Shown: in pieces, positions 16,290-25,918 of the stretch
Layout of the letters: each line of letters starts with the position of its first letter
Numbering within the stretch: position 1 is the stretch's first letter
NCBI RefSeq assembly: GCF_001624705.1
Contig: NZ_JSEO01000002.1
Span: 1 to 64,000, forward strand
Length of the DNA stretch: 64,000 bases
Reading direction: 5' to 3'
From: Marinomonas sp. SBI8L
GTDB taxonomy: Bacteria > Pseudomonadota > Gammaproteobacteria > Pseudomonadales > Marinomonadaceae
Made by a program: the position numbers and the translations under genes
The notes under the pieces: model-generated
Databases searched by the model: none
What the model saw: only the letters and a program-made list of their open reading frames with translations
Told to the model about the DNA's origin: nothing

Positions 16290-17324
16290 TTATCTTTGAG
16301 AATTAAAGCCTTCTAATACGTTGACTGTGTTAATACCTATCTCTTCGACGGCATAACCACCTTCCATTACAAATAAGGCGGGTAGGCCAAGTTCTGCTAT
16401 GCGTTTCCCATAATCATAAAAGTCATCAGATTTGAGCTTAAAAGCGCTGATAGGATCATTCTCAAAAGTATCGACACCTAATGATACGACAAGGATCTCA
16501 GCATTAAATTGTTTGATTTGCTCAAAGCTTCTCTCAAGTGCATTTCCCCATGTTGTGTAATCACTACCAGCAGCAAGAGGGTAATTAAAGCAATATCCTT
16601 CACCTTCGTTTTCGCCTATTTCATTGGCATGGCCTAAAAAGTAGGGGAAAGCGAAATCAGGGTCACCATGAATGGAGAGTGTTTGAACGTCATTTCTGCG
16701 ATAGAAAATTTGCTGAGTACCATTACCATGGTGATAATCCACATCTAAAATGCTGACTCTGGCATATCCATTATCACGAAGGTGTTGGGCAGCAATTGCA
16801 GCATTATTTAAGAAACAGTAGCCTCCAAATTGATCGCGGGCGGCATGATGTCCTGGCGGGCGACAAAGTGCAAAGGCACTGTTTTCTCCTTGGATGATAT
16901 GCTCGGCTGCTGTGAGGGCGACGTCCTTGGCGGCATTAACCGCTTGCCATGTGCCTGCTGAGATCGCGGTTTCTGCTGCTAAAGCATAATAGCCAAGCTG
17001 TGCTTCTATATTGCTTGGAATGACATTAGATGGCATGGAGCGGGAAGGCCAAATATTCGGGATCGCATCACAAGTATGGCCAGCGTCGAGCCACTTTTGC
17101 CAAACGTTTTGTAGAAAATTGACGTAATCCTTGCTGTGTACCTTATGAACTGTTTCAAGGTTAAAAGCTTGCTCGGAAATGGGCCTATCGAAACCTCTTT
17201 TATCAAGCTCTTTTAATATGTAATCGACCCGCTCTTTACGCTCAAAAGGTGGGACTAATTCCCCATTATGAATTTCGGCTTTAACTTGTCTTAATATGTG
17301 TTTATCAGAATAAATGGTTTTCAT
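16290..17324 (-). CDS. Acetylpolyamine amidohydrolase, histone-deacetylase family
   Basis: This 344-residue class II HDAC-type zinc amidase removes acetyl groups from acetylputrescine, acetylspermidine or similar compounds. The zinc ligands Asp196, His198 (LDVDYHHGNG) and Asp285 (GVDTFEND), the general base pair His159-His160 (RPPGHHA) and the transition-state Tyr324 (EGGYAVEE) are all present. Each is offset by one from the numbering I recall for the Mycoplana ramosa enzyme. The N-terminal VKAEIHNGELVPPFE segment fits the dimerising loop that narrows that enzyme's active site. It is divergent from an Lrp-type regulator, so polyamine-responsive control is plausible. Confidence 0.92.
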   Translation of the reverse strand: MKTIYSDKHILRQVKAEIHNGELVPPFERKERVDYILKELDKRGFDRPISEQAFNLETVHKVHSKDYVNFLQNVWQKWLDAGHTCDAIPNIWPSRSMPSNVIPSNIEAQLGYYALAAETAISAGTWQAVNAAKDVALTAAEHIIQGENSAFALCRPPGHHAARDQFGGYCFLNNAAIAAQHLRDNGYARVSILDVDYHHGNGTQQIFYRRNDVQTLSIHGDPDFAFPYFLGHANEIGENEGEGYCFNYPLAAGSDYTTWGNALERSFEQIKQFNAEILVVSLGVDTFENDPISAFKLKSDDFYDYGKRIAELGLPALFVMEGGYAVEEIGINTVNVLEGFNSQR

Positions 17325-17498
17325 AGATAGCCTTTGAGTTTCTTATTTTTAGTTATTTCTGAGTTGAGAAAATAAGTTTAAAGCTAAAATATGTTAGATA
17401 TTAGATGTATTATTTAACAAATCTTATAGCAAATTGAACATAATGATTAATGGTGGTGTCTATTATGATAAGTGGTGGGGGTATTTAAGGATTAAAGT

Positions 17499-17927
17499 AT
17501 GGATGAATTAAACCGTAAGATGTTGGCCTTATTACAGCTAGATGGACGCATGTCGATTGCAGATCTTGCTAATGCGTTAAAGGTATCTAGGGCAACCGTA
17601 AAAACAAGGTTGGACCGTCTAATCGCAGAAGGGGAGATTACAGGTTTTAGTGTGCAACTAAAATCGGCATTAAGCCCTCATGCGGTTCGGGCTGTGATGA
17701 TGCTTGAAATTGAGGGTAAACCTTCAAATAGTCTTATTGTTAGGTTAAGAGCCATGCCTGAAGTGCTAGCCGTACATTCAACTAATGGGCGTTGGGACTT
17801 TATTGTCGAAATAGGGACAGAGAGTCTTGAAAGTTTTGATCATACAATTAAAGCCATTAGACTGTTAGATAGTGTCTCTTTAAGCGAAACCAGCATTAAG
17901 TTAACAACCCATAAGTCACATGATTAA
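17499..17927 (+). CDS. Lrp/AsnC-family transcriptional regulator
   Basis: The 142-residue protein has an N-terminal helix-turn-helix (ELNRKMLALLQLDGRMSIADLANALKVSRATVKTRLDRL, residues 3-42) and a C-terminal RAM ligand-binding domain (about 65-138, including WDFIVEIG). Family members respond to amino acids or related small molecules. It is divergent from the acetylpolyamine amidohydrolase with a 174-base gap. That gap contains an inverted pair CATAAT/ATTATG at 17439-17467, a possible but unproven binding site. Confidence 0.92.
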   Translation: MDELNRKMLALLQLDGRMSIADLANALKVSRATVKTRLDRLIAEGEITGFSVQLKSALSPHAVRAVMMLEIEGKPSNSLIVRLRAMPEVLAVHSTNGRWDFIVEIGTESLESFDHTIKAIRLLDSVSLSETSIKLTTHKSHD

Positions 17928-17982
17928 ATAGCATGTTTTAAATAGTTTTGCTCGAACGACTGCTAACCTTAACTTTTAGTCG

Positions 17983-18870
17983 CTAAGTGTGGCCTAATCT
18001 AAGTGTTCGGTATTGGCTAGGGGAAATGCCCATTACCTTATTAAATACCCTTGAGAAATAATAGGCATCTTCATAGCCTAGTTCCCAGCCTACTTCAGCA
18101 ACTCCCTTGTCACTTACATCTAATAGGTGACAGGCTCTTTCAATCTTCATCTGGATAAAATCATTGATAGGTGTTCGGCCTGTTAGTGTTTTATAACGTT
18201 TGATAAAGTGACATTTTGATAAATTAGCGGCGTTAGCTAGTGTTTCTACATCAAGCTGTTGATGTATGTGTGTCAGCATTAGACTTCTTATTAATTCTAA
18301 ATCTAAGCTTTTATCAAATTGAGACTGCACCTGTTTATTGAGTAGGGCGATATGAGTGATTATTTGACTTAATAAGCTACAACTATGGAGGAAGCTTTCA
18401 AAAAGTGAGTTATTGAGTCTTGTATCTAAAAGTGCCTCGAAATCAGTAATTAATCGCGAATGTAGACCTATGGATAATATGTTGCTCTGGGATTGAGTGA
18501 TAATCTCATCAAGATAGTCTTTAGCGAGTATGCCATCACAGTGAACCCAGTAGATGCTCCAAGGTGACTTTTTCTTAGCGGTATACTCATGAGAAAGTGT
18601 TTTTGGCAGTATTAAAAAGTCCCCCGTACTGACTTTTATACTTTTCTTATTAAGCTTTAATAAACCTTCACCCGCAACGCAATATATTAATAAATAATCA
18701 TCGTGATCTAGTCTGGACATAGTGTGCCCTTGTGCTTTTTTGTAAAACCCCATCGCAACTGGGTGGAGAGATTTTCCAATCGGGTTTTCTTTGAGACTAT
18801 TAATTACGGGTCTTGGCAATAAAAAACGAACACTATCATTGGGAATTGGCCAGTTTGACGTGTTGCTCAT
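17983..18870 (-). CDS. AraC-family regulator, probable MmsR
   Basis: The 295-residue protein has an AraC_binding cupin domain (about 35-170) and a C-terminal HTH_18 domain (about 195-290) with LANAANLSKCHFIKRYKTLTG and YEDAYYFSRVFNKVMGISPSQYR. It is divergent from mmsA, the same arrangement as mmsR-mmsAB in Pseudomonas aeruginosa, where MmsR activates valine catabolism. I infer the same role here. Two near-identical 16-bp sequences sit at either end of the 240-base intergenic gap, one beside each gene start. Confidence 0.88.
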   Translation of the reverse strand: MSNTSNWPIPNDSVRFLLPRPVINSLKENPIGKSLHPVAMGFYKKAQGHTMSRLDHDDYLLIYCVAGEGLLKLNKKSIKVSTGDFLILPKTLSHEYTAKKKSPWSIYWVHCDGILAKDYLDEIITQSQSNILSIGLHSRLITDFEALLDTRLNNSLFESFLHSCSLLSQIITHIALLNKQVQSQFDKSLDLELIRSLMLTHIHQQLDVETLANAANLSKCHFIKRYKTLTGRTPINDFIQMKIERACHLLDVSDKGVAEVGWELGYEDAYYFSRVFNKVMGISPSQYRTLRLGHT

Positions 18871-18900
18871 GTGTGGGCTCTCTAAAAAATAATGTACAAA

Positions 18901-18916
18901 GTTAACCTAAAGGTAA
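18901..18916. promoter_or_regulatory. 16-bp repeat, copy 1 (near the regulator)
   Basis: GTTAACCTAAAGGTAA lies 31 bases upstream of the AraC gene start. It matches the copy at 19032-19047 at 15 of 16 positions and in the same orientation. This arrangement fits paired operators in a divergent promoter region. Confidence 0.5.
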
Positions 18917-19026
18917 ACTCGTGATGTTTATCGCAATATAGTCCATCAATAAAGCAACTTTATCAATCCTGAAGTAGGAGTTTGCGTGGTAAAACATATT
19001 TCTGTTGAAAAATAATAAATATGAGA

Positions 19027-19047
19027 TTAACGTTAACGTAAAGGTAA
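19027..19047. promoter_or_regulatory. 16-bp repeat, copy 2, overlapping a palindrome before mmsA
   Basis: GTTAACGTAAAGGTAA (19032-19047) repeats the copy at 18901. It overlaps TTAACGTTAACGTAAA (19027-19042), which resembles the LiuR-type motif reported upstream of branched-chain catabolic genes in marine gammaproteobacteria. It lies about 65 bases before the mmsA start. Whether the neighbouring AraC protein or a LiuR protein binds here cannot be told from sequence. Confidence 0.5.
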
Positions 19048-19110
19048 TGACTTTGCTTACAAAGCAAACTCTCTGATTAACGCAATCTCTAAACTCAAGG
19101 AGAAATGGTT

Positions 19111-20604
19111 ATGACACATAAAGTTCCTATGCTAATTAATGGTGAGATGGTGCAAAGCACCTCTCAAAACTGGATTGATGTGACGGATCCCGCTACTCAA
19201 AATGTCATTGCAAGTGTTCCTTGTGCAACTGAACAAGAAGTTGAGCAGGCTGTTACTAGTGCACAGTTAGCATTTGAAACATGGAAAGAAGTGCCTGTGT
19301 CAGATCGTGCTCGTCTTATGTTGCGATACCAGGCTTTGCTAAAAGATCATCACGATGAACTTGCTACCATATTAAGTAAAGAAACAGGTAAAACCTTTGA
19401 AGATGCGAAAGGTGATGTCTGGCGTGGTATTGAGGTTGTGGAGCAGGCTTGTAATATTGCAGCGCTAAGTATGGGTGAAACAGTTGAAAATGTTGCCCGT
19501 AAAATTGACTGCTACAGCTACACTCAGCCACTAGGTGTGTGTTTAGGTATTACTCCGTTTAACTTTCCTGCCATGATTCCGCTTTGGATGTTCCCTATGG
19601 CCATCGCTTGCGGCAATGCTTTTGTACTAAAACCTTCCGAGCAAGACCCATTAACGCCTATGCGATTGGCTGAGCTCTTTATCGAAGCAGGCGCACCTGA
19701 AGGTTTATTGCAAATCGTACACGGTACTAAAGATGTGGTGAGTCAACTGTTAGTTCATCCTGAAGTACATGCCATTTCGTTTGTTGGCTCTGTTTCTGTT
19801 GCTGAGCATATCTACAAAACTGGTACCGATCATATGAAGCGAGTACAGGCTTTTGCTGGTGCTAAAAACCACATGGTGGTCATGCCAGATGCACAAAAAC
19901 AGCAAGTTATTAATAACTTATTAGGTGCATCGGTGGGTGCAGGTGGTCAACGTTGTATGGCTATTTCTGTTGCTGTCTTTGTTGGTGAGTCTCGTCAGTG
20001 GGTACCTGAATTAAAAGAAGCTTTATCTAAAGTTAGACCAGGTGCTTGGGATGATGAAGGCGCTGGATATGGCCCTTTGATCAATCCTGCTGCGAAAGAA
20101 CGTGTGTGTCGCCTTATCAGTGAAGGAATAGAGGCAGGTGCTGAATGTCTATTGGATGGGCGTGACTATAAAGTCCCCGGATTTCCAAATGGTAACTGGG
20201 TAGGGCCAACACTTTTCACCAATGTTAGCCGTGATATGTCGATTTATCAGGAAGAAATTTTTGGCCCCGTGTTGTTAGTCATTGAGGCGGATACCTTAGA
20301 AGAGGCGATCCAAATTATTAATGAAAACCCATATGGTAATGGTACCTCTATTTTTACTGCATCAGGTGCGGCTGCACGTAAATTCCAACATGAGATTAAA
20401 GTGGGGCAAGTAGGTGTAAATGTGCCTGTGCCTGTGCCACTTCCTTTCTTCTCATTCACCGGCTGGCGCAAGTCGTTTTACGGCGATCAGCATGCATATG
20501 GTAAACAAGCTGTACGTTTTTATACGGAAACTAAAACAATTACAGCGCGCTGGTTTGAAGATGATATTGCGCATGGTCCTAATATGACGATTCAACTTAA
20601 ATAA
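19111..20604 (+). CDS. mmsA: CoA-acylating methylmalonate-semialdehyde dehydrogenase
   Basis: This enzyme converts methylmalonate semialdehyde, NAD+ and CoA to propionyl-CoA, CO2 and NADH, the last step of valine breakdown. It is a 497-residue ALDH-fold protein with the catalytic Cys in GGQRCMAIS near 285, the NAD-binding [14 protein letters not shown] segment and the MMSDH-type C-terminal motif [19 protein letters not shown]. The ATG at 19111 follows AAGGAG at 8 bases and gives the family length; another ATG six bases upstream is too close to the Shine-Dalgarno sequence. It leads the valine gene cluster and is divergent from the AraC regulator. Confidence 0.95.
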   Translation: MTHKVPMLINGEMVQSTSQNWIDVTDPATQNVIASVPCATEQEVEQAVTSAQLAFETWKEVPVSDRARLMLRYQALLKDHHDELATILSKETGKTFEDAKGDVWRGIEVVEQACNIAALSMGETVENVARKIDCYSYTQPLGVCLGITPFNFPAMIPLWMFPMAIACGNAFVLKPSEQDPLTPMRLAELFIEAGAPEGLLQIVHGTKDVVSQLLVHPEVHAISFVGSVSVAEHIYKTGTDHMKRVQAFAGAKNHMVVMPDAQKQQVINNLLGASVGAGGQRCMAISVAVFVGESRQWVPELKEALSKVRPGAWDDEGAGYGPLINPAAKERVCRLISEGIEAGAECLLDGRDYKVPGFPNGNWVGPTLFTNVSRDMSIYQEEIFGPVLLVIEADTLEEAIQIINENPYGNGTSIFTASGAAARKFQHEIKVGQVGVNVPVPVPLPFFSFTGWRKSFYGDQHAYGKQAVRFYTETKTITARWFEDDIAHGPNMTIQLK

Positions 20605-20612
20605 TTACAATC

Positions 20613-20663
20613 TGAGGTGACAATATGGCCAGCGATTATCTAGCCAGTGACTAGATCACCTCA
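20613..20663 (+). other. Inverted repeat between mmsA and the acyl-CoA dehydrogenase gene
   Basis: TGAGGTGA at 20613-20620 pairs with TCACCTCA at 20656-20663, and the 35 bases between can form further pairs (for example CTAG...CTAG). No T-tract follows. It may be an mRNA-processing or partial termination structure that sets the expression of mmsA against the downstream genes. Confidence 0.4.
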
Positions 20664-20728
20664 TTAACAATTTAATAGTTTTAAAGGCTTAGCTTGATGA
20701 TATGGCTAAGCCTATTTTGGAGGCTTTA

Positions 20729-21883
20729 ATGGATTTTGAATTAAACGAAGATCAGGTGGCATTTTCGGATATGGCAACTGCATTTGCTCGCAGTGAGTTG
20801 GAACCAAATGCAGCAAAATGGGATGAAGAGTCTTTTTTTCCGGTTGATGTGATTCGTAAGGCGGGTGAAATGGGTTTTGCCTCACTTTATACCCCAGAGT
20901 CTGCGGGTGGCCTAGGTTTAAGTCGTCTTGATTCAAGTATCATTTTTGAGCGCCTTTCTATGGGGTGTACCTCCACTACCGCTTATTTGACCATCCACAA
21001 TATGGTGACTTGGATGGTGACCAGCTTTGCTAAGCCTAGTGTGCTTGAAAAATATGCAGAGTCTTTGATTAGTGCACAAGCCTTGGGTTCTTATTGTTTG
21101 ACTGAACCAAATGCGGGATCCGATGCGGCTTCTTTAAAAACAACGGCTAAGAAAGAGGGTGATCACTATATCTTAAACGGCAGTAAGGTATTTATTTCAG
21201 GTGCTGGTAGTACAGATGTATTGGTTGTAATGGCTCGAACGGGTGGTCTTGGTGCCCGTGGAGTGTCTGCTATTGTGGTTGATGCTCATAGTGACGGTAT
21301 TAGCTATGGCCGAAAAGAAGACAAAATGGGATGGAATAGTCAGCCAACACGCATGATCAGTTTTGATAATGTGAAAGTGCCAGTGGAAAACCTGTTAAGT
21401 GAAGAAGGTGAGGGTTTTGTGCTTGCCATGAAAGGGCTTGATGGGGGGCGAATTAATATTGCTTCCTGCTCTTTAGGAACGGCTCAGCAAGCTTTAAATC
21501 AAGCGCGTGATTATATGCAAGAAAGAAAGCAATTTGGCAAACAAATTGGTGATTTTCAGGGTTTGCAGTTCCGTTTAGCTGATATGGCGACTGAGCTTTT
21601 AGCCGCTAGGCAGTTAGTCCGCTTAGCTGCAAGTAAGCTGGACCTTGGCCATAAAGACGCGACCACTTATTGTGCTATGGCAAAACGTTTTGCTACCGAT
21701 GTTGGCTTTAAGGTATGTGATGAAGCGCTACAGATTTTTGGTGGTTATGGTTATATCAAAGAATACCCAATGGAGCGCTATGTGCGTGATACAAGGGTAC
21801 ACAGAATACTTGAGGGAACTAACGAGATTATGCGTGTCATTATTGGCCGTCGTTTATTGGCAGACACGGATTCTGAATTTTAA
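20729..21883 (+). CDS. Acyl-CoA dehydrogenase, probably isobutyryl-CoA dehydrogenase
   Basis: This FAD enzyme oxidises a short branched acyl-CoA (isobutyryl-CoA in this setting) to methacrylyl-CoA and passes electrons to ETF. The 384-residue protein has the family signatures YCLTEPNAGSDAASLKT near 122-138 and QIFGGYGYIKEYPMERYVRD, and the C-terminal catalytic motif LEGTNEIMRVIIGR with the Glu base. The ATG at 20729 follows GGAGG at five bases; an upstream in-frame ATG at 20702 lacks a ribosome-binding site. It is the second gene of the valine cluster, and etfB-etfA lie further downstream. Confidence 0.93.
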   Translation: MDFELNEDQVAFSDMATAFARSELEPNAAKWDEESFFPVDVIRKAGEMGFASLYTPESAGGLGLSRLDSSIIFERLSMGCTSTTAYLTIHNMVTWMVTSFAKPSVLEKYAESLISAQALGSYCLTEPNAGSDAASLKTTAKKEGDHYILNGSKVFISGAGSTDVLVVMARTGGLGARGVSAIVVDAHSDGISYGRKEDKMGWNSQPTRMISFDNVKVPVENLLSEEGEGFVLAMKGLDGGRINIASCSLGTAQQALNQARDYMQERKQFGKQIGDFQGLQFRLADMATELLAARQLVRLAASKLDLGHKDATTYCAMAKRFATDVGFKVCDEALQIFGGYGYIKEYPMERYVRDTRVHRILEGTNEIMRVIIGRRLLADTDSEF

Positions 21884-21970
21884 TCTCATCATAAATTGAA
21901 CATTCTTGTGTTCTGTATCGGCTCAATAGAGATTGATGTGATTTAGGACTGCAAGAGAAAGGAGCTAAAC

Positions 21971-22759
21971 ATGACTCAGGTAAAAACAGACTTAGTTTTG
22001 GTTGAGAAAAAGGGCCATATTGCCATTCTCACAATGAATAATTTACCCGCAAATACTTGGACGGCAGAAAGTCTAAAGGCGCTTAAGCTAATTGTTGAAG
22101 AGCTAAACCAAGATAAATCAATTTGGAGTTTGGTTTTAACGGGTGCTGGCGATAAGTTTTTTTCAGCAGGTGCTGACTTAAAGCTCTTTGCCGATGGGAA
22201 TAAAGAAGTTGCTCGTGAAATGGCGCGTTTATTTGGTCTAGCTTTTGAAACCTTAAGTCAATTTAGAGGAGTCTCTATCGCTGCTATCAATGGCTATAGC
22301 ATGGGGGGCGGCCTTGAAGTGGCACTTGCCTGTGATTTGCGTATCGCAGAAGAACAAGCTCTGTTAGCGCTACCAGAAGCAAAAGTTGGCTTGCTGCCTT
22401 GTGCTGGTGGTACCCAAAATCTGACTTGGTTGGTCGGAGAGGGATGGGCAAAACGAATGATCCTATGTGGTGAGCAAGTTAAAGCTGAAAAAGCGCTAGA
22501 AATAGGATTGGTCGAAGAGGTTGTTGAAAGAGGCGATGCTTTAGAGAAGGCGATTGCTTTAGCTGAGCAAGTCGGTCAGCAGAGCCCATCTTCTGTTGCT
22601 GCATGTAAATCTCTTATTCAAAATGCGCGAACAGCACCGCTACAACAAGGGCTAATTCTTGAAAGAGAGCTATTTGTTGATCTTTTTGATACGGAAGATC
22701 AGGCGGAAGGGGTGAATGCCTTCTTGGAAAAGCGAGCGGCTAATTGGCTAAACAAATAA
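21971..22759 (+). CDS. Enoyl-CoA hydratase/isomerase family protein
   Basis: The 262-residue crotonase-fold enzyme probably hydrates methacrylyl-CoA to 3-hydroxyisobutyryl-CoA in this pathway. The oxyanion-hole segments are visible as GDKFFSAGADLKLF (near 57-70) and AINGYSMGGGLEVALACDLRIA (near 102-123), and LPEAKVGLLPCAGGTQ carries the acidic catalytic region. AGGAGC before the ATG supports the start. It precedes the hydrolase gene by 18 bases. Other crotonase activities cannot be excluded by sequence alone. Confidence 0.92.
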   Translation: MTQVKTDLVLVEKKGHIAILTMNNLPANTWTAESLKALKLIVEELNQDKSIWSLVLTGAGDKFFSAGADLKLFADGNKEVAREMARLFGLAFETLSQFRGVSIAAINGYSMGGGLEVALACDLRIAEEQALLALPEAKVGLLPCAGGTQNLTWLVGEGWAKRMILCGEQVKAEKALEIGLVEEVVERGDALEKAIALAEQVGQQSPSSVAACKSLIQNARTAPLQQGLILERELFVDLFDTEDQAEGVNAFLEKRAANWLNK

Positions 22760-22777
22760 AAAGCTAAGGAAATATTT

Positions 22778-23884
22778 ATGGCAAGCGTAATCTTTCATGA
22801 GCACTTTACTGCTTCAGGTGAAATTATTGGTGAAATTAGGTTAAACGCTGAAAAGAAACTTAATGCGTTAACGTTAAAAATGATCGACCTTATTTCGGCG
22901 AAATTAGATGCTTGGCAATCTAAAAAAAGCGTTGTCGCTATTATATTAGATAGTGAAGGGGAAAAGGCTTTTTGTGCTGGTGGCGATATTATCAAACTGC
23001 ACGAAGCAATGATGCGAGACGAAATTAGCTCTTTTCCAACTGACTTTTTTACCCGTGAGTATCAGCTAGATTACCAAATTCATACTTATCCTAAGCCAAT
23101 TATTTGTTGGGGCAGTGGTTTTGTTATGGGGGGCGGCATGGGGTTGTTTGCCGGTGCTAGCCATAGAGTTGTTACTCAAACAACTTACCTTGCTATGCCT
23201 GAAGTGAGTATTGGTCTTTATCCTGATGTTGGAGCGAGTTATTTCCTGAATAAGCTGCCAGGTAATATTGGTATGTTTTTAGGGTTAACGGCGGCAGGAA
23301 TTAACGCAAAAGATGCGATGGCATTGGGAATGGCAGATTATGCTCTAGATGTCGGTCAAAGATCTCAGCTTCTGGAGCGACTTCTTGTTGCCGATTGGCA
23401 AGCTAACCCTCATGAGGCAGTGAATAAACTTTTGCCTGGTTTGGGTGATGAATCACAAGGTGTATTTGAAGCATTACCTAGCCCAATAATATCTCATCAA
23501 GGTTTGATTGAAGATTTAATGTCTAATGATTCTCTAGATGACGTATTAAAGGACCTAGCTGGCATTGAAACAGAGGATAAGTGGTTGGTTAAGGCTCAAA
23601 AAACGGTTGCGAGCGGTAGCCCTGTGTCACTTGTTCTTATTAAAGCCCAATTAGAGCGAAGTGTGGGCTTGTCGCTGAAAGAGGTTTTTCAGCAAGAGCT
23701 TGAAGTGTCTGTGCAATGTACAAGACATGATGAGCTTGCTGAAGGTGTAAGAGCATTATTAATCGATAAGGATAAGTCGCCAAAGTGGCGTTATGAATCT
23801 GTGGCTGAGGTAGAAGATACTTATATTGCAGACTTATTAGGTTCTCCTTGGGATAAAGCTGATCATCCACTTAGGTATCTTTAG
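22778..23884 (+). CDS. 3-hydroxyisobutyryl-CoA hydrolase
   Basis: This enzyme releases CoA from 3-hydroxyisobutyryl-CoA, a step special to valine degradation that removes toxic methacrylyl-CoA. At 368 residues it is longer than hydratases and has HIBCH features: KAFCAGGDIIKLHE near 67-80, GFVMGGGMGLFAGASHRVV near 113-131, MPEVSIGLYPDVGASYFL near 139-156, and a C-terminal tail ending SPWDKADHPLRYL. TAAGGA upstream supports the start. It lies between the hydratase gene and mmsB. Confidence 0.94.
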   Translation: MASVIFHEHFTASGEIIGEIRLNAEKKLNALTLKMIDLISAKLDAWQSKKSVVAIILDSEGEKAFCAGGDIIKLHEAMMRDEISSFPTDFFTREYQLDYQIHTYPKPIICWGSGFVMGGGMGLFAGASHRVVTQTTYLAMPEVSIGLYPDVGASYFLNKLPGNIGMFLGLTAAGINAKDAMALGMADYALDVGQRSQLLERLLVADWQANPHEAVNKLLPGLGDESQGVFEALPSPIISHQGLIEDLMSNDSLDDVLKDLAGIETEDKWLVKAQKTVASGSPVSLVLIKAQLERSVGLSLKEVFQQELEVSVQCTRHDELAEGVRALLIDKDKSPKWRYESVAEVEDTYIADLLGSPWDKADHPLRYL

Positions 23885-23997
23885 ATTAGTAATGCTTATA
23901 TAAGCACGCTGTTTGGCTTGTTTTTTTAAGCATTTAACAACAGAAAGTGGCAGATCAAATTACTAAAACAAGAATAATGATTTAAAGGATAAACGTC

Positions 23998-24888
23998 ATG
24001 GCAAATATTGGATTTATAGGGCTTGGCAACATGGGCGGGCCAATGGCAGCTAATTTAGCAAAGGCTGGTCATCAGGTAAAAGCATTCGACTTATCAACAG
24101 AAGCGTTGGATAAAGCTGTGCAAGCTGGTTGTATGAAAGTGGACACGACTTTAGAAGCGATTCAAGAAGCAGAGTTTATTATTAGCATGCTACCTGCTGG
24201 TAAGCATGTTCATGGTTTGTATGTCTCTTGTGATGCTCCCTTGTTTGATCATATCCCCTCAGGCGCTTTGGTTATTGATAGCTCGACCATTGAAGCTGAT
24301 GTGGCAAGGACAATTGCTCATCTCGCTAAAGAGCGCGGTATTGAGTTTATTGATGCGCCTGTGTCTGGTGGTGTAGGTGGTGCGCAAGCTGGCACATTGG
24401 CATTTATGGTTGGTGGTGAACAGGCTCAATTTGATAAGGCTTTGCCTGTACTAGAGTGTATGGGAAAGAATATTTTTCATGCGGGTGATCATGGTGCAGG
24501 TCAAATAGCAAAAGCCTGTAATAACATGATGTTAGCTATTCTTATGGCGGGCACTTGTGAGGCTCTGAATATGGGCATGAAGAATGGTTTAGATCCGAAG
24601 GTTTTGTCTGACATTATGAAGCAAAGCTCAGGTAATAACTGGGCTCTACAAGTCTATAATCCTGTGCCTGGTGTAATGGAAAATGTTCCTTCATCTAATC
24701 AATACCAAGGTGGATTTATGGTGGATTTGATGTTTAAAGATTTGGGGCTCGCTATGAATTTAAGTCAGCTAAGTTCATCTCCAACGCCTATGGGAAGTGC
24801 TGCTAGAGGCTTGTTTAACCTGCATAAAGAACAAGGTAATGGTGGTTTAGACTTTTCTAGTTTGATTAAGCTATATCAAGAAAAGTAA
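23998..24888 (+). CDS. mmsB: 3-hydroxyisobutyrate dehydrogenase
   Basis: This enzyme oxidises 3-hydroxyisobutyrate to methylmalonate semialdehyde with NAD+, feeding MmsA. The 296-residue beta-hydroxyacid dehydrogenase has the dinucleotide motif [16 protein letters not shown] at 5-20, the substrate motif [14 protein letters not shown] near 121-134 and the catalytic Lys in QIAKACNNM near 171-179. AAAGGA upstream of the ATG supports the start. Together with the four preceding genes it completes the route from isobutyryl-CoA to propionyl-CoA. Confidence 0.95.
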   Translation: MANIGFIGLGNMGGPMAANLAKAGHQVKAFDLSTEALDKAVQAGCMKVDTTLEAIQEAEFIISMLPAGKHVHGLYVSCDAPLFDHIPSGALVIDSSTIEADVARTIAHLAKERGIEFIDAPVSGGVGGAQAGTLAFMVGGEQAQFDKALPVLECMGKNIFHAGDHGAGQIAKACNNMMLAILMAGTCEALNMGMKNGLDPKVLSDIMKQSSGNNWALQVYNPVPGVMENVPSSNQYQGGFMVDLMFKDLGLAMNLSQLSSSPTPMGSAARGLFNLHKEQGNGGLDFSSLIKLYQEK

Positions 24889-24989
24889 ATATCATAATTT
24901 AAAGATAATCATGATTTAAGCTTGAGTCTGTGCATAACTTGATTTTTATAAGCTAATTCAGTCTTGAGTGTTATATAAAAGGAAGGTGT

Positions 24990-25769
24990 ATGAAACTTGA
25001 TCAAAAGGTGTTTGCAATAACTGGTGGTGCAAGAGGTTTAGGTGCTGGAATGGCGTCTCATTTAGTAGAGCTAGGCGCGCATGTTGCCATTATAGATCTT
25101 GATGATGCTGCTGTAGCTATGATGGCGAAAACGTTATTGGAACAAGCGCATCAGGCAGATAAAAATCTCACTGTGAAAGGGTATGTTTGTGATATTTCAA
25201 GTGAAAGAGAGGTGGAAGATACTTTCTCACAAATCAAACAAGACTTTGGTCAATTAAATGGCTTAATCAATAATGCTGGTTTAATGCGTGATGGCATGTT
25301 GATTAAGGTGAAAGATGGAAAGCTCACAGACAAAATGTCACTTAAGCAATGGCAGTCGGTTGTTGATGTGAATTTAACTGGATCTTTTTTATGCGGCAGA
25401 GAGGCTGCCGGTATTATGGCTGAGCAAGCAGATGCTGGCGTCATCATTAATATTTCATCTGTATCACGTGCTGGGAATGCTGGACAGACTAACTATAGTG
25501 CGACTAAGTCGGGTGTTGCGACTATGGTGGTAAGTTGGGCGAAGGAGTTAGCTAGATACAATATTCGTGTAGCTGGTATTGCTCCTGGCATGATTGCAAC
25601 GGATATGACGGCACAAATGAAACCAGAAGCGGTTGAGCGTATGTTAAAAGCGGTGCCATTGAGACGTATGGGTGAAGTGGATGAAATCGCTCACACTATG
25701 CAGTACATATTAGAAAATGATTATTTTACGGGCCGTGTCATTGAAATGGATGGCGGACTTCGCGTATAA
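24990..25769 (+). CDS. Short-chain dehydrogenase/reductase (3-hydroxyacyl-CoA dehydrogenase-like)
   Basis: The 259-residue classical SDR has cofactor motif TGGARGLGAG (11-20), NNAG near 90, the catalytic Ser in NISSVSRAG, and the YSATK active site near 170. It is FabG-like. SDRs found at the end of branched-chain catabolic clusters are often 2-methyl-3-hydroxybutyryl-CoA or 3-hydroxyacyl-CoA dehydrogenases, which would extend the cluster to isoleucine or fatty acids, but this is inferred from context. GGAAGG lies before the ATG. Confidence 0.88.
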   Translation: MKLDQKVFAITGGARGLGAGMASHLVELGAHVAIIDLDDAAVAMMAKTLLEQAHQADKNLTVKGYVCDISSEREVEDTFSQIKQDFGQLNGLINNAGLMRDGMLIKVKDGKLTDKMSLKQWQSVVDVNLTGSFLCGREAAGIMAEQADAGVIINISSVSRAGNAGQTNYSATKSGVATMVVSWAKELARYNIRVAGIAPGMIATDMTAQMKPEAVERMLKAVPLRRMGEVDEIAHTMQYILENDYFTGRVIEMDGGLRV

Positions 25770-25918
25770 CTTAGGGTGATGACCCTTATTTATCAGGCAA
25801 AACAAATAGTTAAAGAAGTATATACCTCTAAAGCTATAGATTGCAGTTAGGGCCATAAGCCTTGGCTGATTATAAAAAGGCCAAAAGCCATAAATTAGAC
25901 AGAGATGGGAATTTGCCA

